Below are positions 6,720-8,031 of a stretch of 8,031 bases of DNA, one piece after another (within the stretch, counting starts at the first letter, position 1; every line of letters starts with the position of its first letter). Origin of the DNA: Fidelibacterota bacterium (GTDB lineage Bacteria; Fidelibacterota; UBA2242); NCBI GenBank assembly GCA_030655795.1, contig JAUSPJ010000233.1:1-8031 (forward strand). Direction: 5' to 3'. The position numbers and the translations under genes were made by a program. The notes below the pieces were generated by a model, which was not told the origin of the DNA, made no database searches, and saw only the letters and a list, made by a program, of their open reading frames with translations.

Positions 6720-7504
6720 TTAGTGTTTAAAGTAGTCGGTCAGCTGTTCGTGGGATTCACGGTATCCGATCTCCATGGCTTCTTTCCCGCCCCAGAATTC
6801 CCACAGCTGCAGTTTTGAGAGATTTATCTGCAACACCAGGTCGGGATTGCAAATCTGAATTTCTTTGTTTGACAGCTCCGTCATCAGAATTAAAAGCGAT
6901 TGATAGCCGATGTAGGTCAGGCGGGGCAGATGGTTCAGGCGGTTTATGCGGGCGATCTGGATTGCGTTGGTAATGCGTTCAATGAAGGTGTCACCTTTCT
7001 CTGCCCGGAGTTCTTTCGACAGGCTGATGGATGTGTAAAGACCATCGGATTGTAATAGGGGAGTTTTCAACACATTGACACCGAAAAGGTATCGTAGTCG
7101 AATTTTTTCAGTGCGCTCAAGGGCAGGTTTTCCCTAAGACCACCATCAACCAGCAGTGTTCCGTTGGCTTCCAACGGTTTGAAAACGCCGGGAATGGATA
7201 TACTGGACCGGATGGCATCCACCAAACGGCCACGGTCGATATACAGAATATTGCCGTTCTGAAAATCAATCGTGACGGCGACAAATGGAATTTACAAATC
7301 CTCAATTATAGACAATACGACATCTTCAATTTCGGCAACGGATAAGCCACGGGCGTACATAGCTCCGATAATTGAACCTGCACTGGTTCCGGAGAGAAAG
7401 CTGGGCCTGACGCCGAACTCTTCCATGGCTTTCAAGGCGCCGACATGAGCCAGACCGAGCGCCGCCCCACCGCTTAACGCAACTGCTACTTTTCTTAATG
7501 ACAT
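6720..7504 (-). pseudogene. Patatin-like phospholipase gene, disrupted by a stop, a frameshift and a probable deletion
   Basis: Patatin-like enzymes hydrolyse acyl ester bonds of lipids with a Ser-Asp dyad. Reading the minus strand from ATG 7504 (AGGGA 6 nt upstream) gives SGGAALGLAHVGALKAM, the oxyanion region, and GTSAG with nucleophile Ser41. The frame stops at TAA 7292-7294. Past that stop the same frame continues as IPFVAVTIDFQNG, SSISIPGVFKP and LVDGGLRENLP, which carries the dyad Asp, and fails after DYDT near 7088. The homology then goes on in another frame as FGVNVLKTPLLQS to the end at 6720, with the late PDLVLQINL and GYRE parts. One more A in the AAAA run at 7084-7087 would join the two frames. 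GTSAG lies only about 30 residues from PFVAV, against roughly 70 in E. coli RssA, so a stretch seems lost. No intact product is expected; sequencing or assembly error could explain the frameshift but hardly everything. A TTG at 7522 is a weaker start. Confidence 0.8.
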
Positions 7505-7535
7505 GAATGATCCCTGTATCAATTGTAGTTATAAT

Positions 7536-7566
7536 TTGACCCGAAAAATTGAATTTTTCAAATAAT
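7536..7566 (+). promoter_or_regulatory. Possible promoter of the exported-protein gene
   Basis: TTGACC (7536-7541) and AATAAT (7561-7566) resemble -35 and -10 boxes facing the gene that starts at 7592. The 19-bp spacing is longer than the ideal 17. The 87-bp region between the divergent genes must hold any promoter for both, but on the minus strand I found no convincing pair with good spacing. Confidence 0.3.
7543..7559. repeat. Perfect 17-bp palindrome in the divergent intergenic region
   Basis: GAAAAATT and AATTTTTC are exact reverse complements around a single central G. The palindrome fills the spacer between the possible -35 and -10 boxes, where a repressor or other dimeric regulator could bind. 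No regulator is encoded nearby in the window, and the AT-rich composition makes chance more likely. Confidence 0.4.
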
Positions 7567-7591
7567 CCCTGAATGTGTAAGTTATAAGCCG

Positions 7592-8031
7592 ATGAAATTC
7601 AAAATGTTTCCAATAATGCTAATCCGGCGGTCGTACTCACTTGTTTTGTTGATTATTATGCCGGCGAGCACCATTGCCGGGGCGCAATGGCGCCATCACT
7701 GGACGGTCTTCGATCGCGATCTGGGGACATCCCTGACGCTGGGGCCTTACCACAGTTATACCAATCTGTTTTACCAGTTTAAAAAGGACCAGCAGGTGTA
7801 CATTTTTCAGGAAAACGAAGGACGCCTGTACCGGGACCTGCTTCTGCGTTCATATAAGCCGGAGTTTGGTTTGCTTGAATTAACGCTTTATCCCTCTACG
7901 GCGGTGTCGGCCTGGATTGAAAGCAGTTATAAAGAATTTTACGATGAATTTACGGTGTACAAAGATATCAACCTGATCGGCAGCATCAGTGGCGGTTACC
8001 AGGAGCCCTGGTCGGTCAGCCTGTTTGCCGG
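7592..8031 (+). CDS. Unrecognised exported protein, possibly an outer-membrane beta-barrel (3' end outside window)
   Basis: An open frame of 146 codons runs from ATG 7592 to the window edge without a stop. The N-terminus looks like a signal peptide: basic residues (MKFK..LIRR), a hydrophobic core (SYSLVLLIIMPASTI) and a likely signal peptidase I site after AGA, leaving QWRHHW as the mature start. I do not recognise the family. The mature part is rich in aromatic residues, with alternating polar and nonpolar stretches such as LLELTLYPSTAVSAWIE and LIGSISGGYQEPWSVSLFAG, as in beta-strands of outer-membrane barrels. The function is unknown. Start choice is uncertain: no clear Shine-Dalgarno site precedes ATG 7592, and in-frame ATGs at 7604 and 7616 would shorten the basic region while keeping a signal peptide. 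It is divergent from the patatin pseudogene, with 87 bp between the starts. Confidence 0.65.
   Translation, partial: MKFKMFPIMLIRRSYSLVLLIIMPASTIAGAQWRHHWTVFDRDLGTSLTLGPYHSYTNLFYQFKKDQQVYIFQENEGRLYRDLLLRSYKPEFGLLELTLYPSTAVSAWIESSYKEFYDEFTVYKDINLIGSISGGYQEPWSVSLFA

Noticed and set aside
7117..7305. A 62-codon minus-strand frame between the patatin fragments
   Set aside because: The patatin homology runs through this region in a different frame (PFVAV, DGGLRENLP), so this frame is a by-product.
6720..7504. Programmed frameshift or stop readthrough as an explanation for the patatin gene
   Set aside because: Stop, frame change and apparent missing segment occur together without a visible slippery heptamer, readthrough context or pseudoknot; decay is simpler.
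1..8031. CRISPR arrays, tRNA or rRNA genes, insertion sequences, attachment sites or phage genes
   Set aside because: No repeat-spacer pattern, RNA gene, transposase or terminal inverted repeat was seen; nearly all sequence up to 6564 is explained by pathway genes.

Overview
The window (about half G+C) holds the end of a compact plus-strand operon for aromatic amino acid biosynthesis, followed by a decayed patatin gene on the minus strand and the start of a divergent gene for an exported protein. The organism is a bacterium that uses Shine-Dalgarno sites (clear AAAGGAG or AGAGGAG motifs precede several starts). It is probably Gram-negative, because the last gene has a signal peptide followed by beta-barrel-like sequence. 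The shikimate kinase-dehydroquinate synthase fusion has the same domain order as the one known from Thermotoga, and the DAHP synthase is of the same short regulated type. This is not enough to name a phylum; a member of the FCB-type candidate lineages would fit but is a guess.

Region 1 (1-6564): the end of a prephenate dehydrogenase gene (tyrA), then aroE, aroC, an aroK-aroB fusion, aroQ, aroF and aroA. Together these six genes encode all seven steps from phosphoenolpyruvate plus erythrose 4-phosphate to chorismate: AroF (DAHP synthase), AroB, AroQ, AroE, AroK, AroA, AroC. TyrA then draws prephenate toward tyrosine. The genes are packed tightly, with gaps of 3, 15 and 0 nt and overlaps of 8, 19 and 37 nt, so co-transcription and translational coupling are likely. 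No promoter is visible inside the operon; its start lies upstream of the window.

Region 2 (6565-6719): a non-coding gap with two possible hairpin terminators, one followed by a T-rich stretch in the operon direction and one better placed for the converging patatin gene.

Region 3 (6720-7504, minus strand): a patatin-like phospholipase gene that can still be read by eye from start to end, but it carries an in-frame stop, one frameshift in an A-run and apparently a missing segment after the nucleophile motif. It is called a pseudogene.

Region 4 (7505-8031): an 87-bp divergent intergenic region with a perfect 17-bp palindrome, then the first 146 codons of an unrecognised exported, possibly outer-membrane, protein running off the window.

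I see no novel defence, mobile or RNA-based system here. The points most worth checking are sequence-level oddities in known enzymes: an apparent exchange of the two magnesium-site residues in the shikimate kinase domain, and a shikimate dehydrogenase whose cofactor loop looks suited to NAD rather than NADP.
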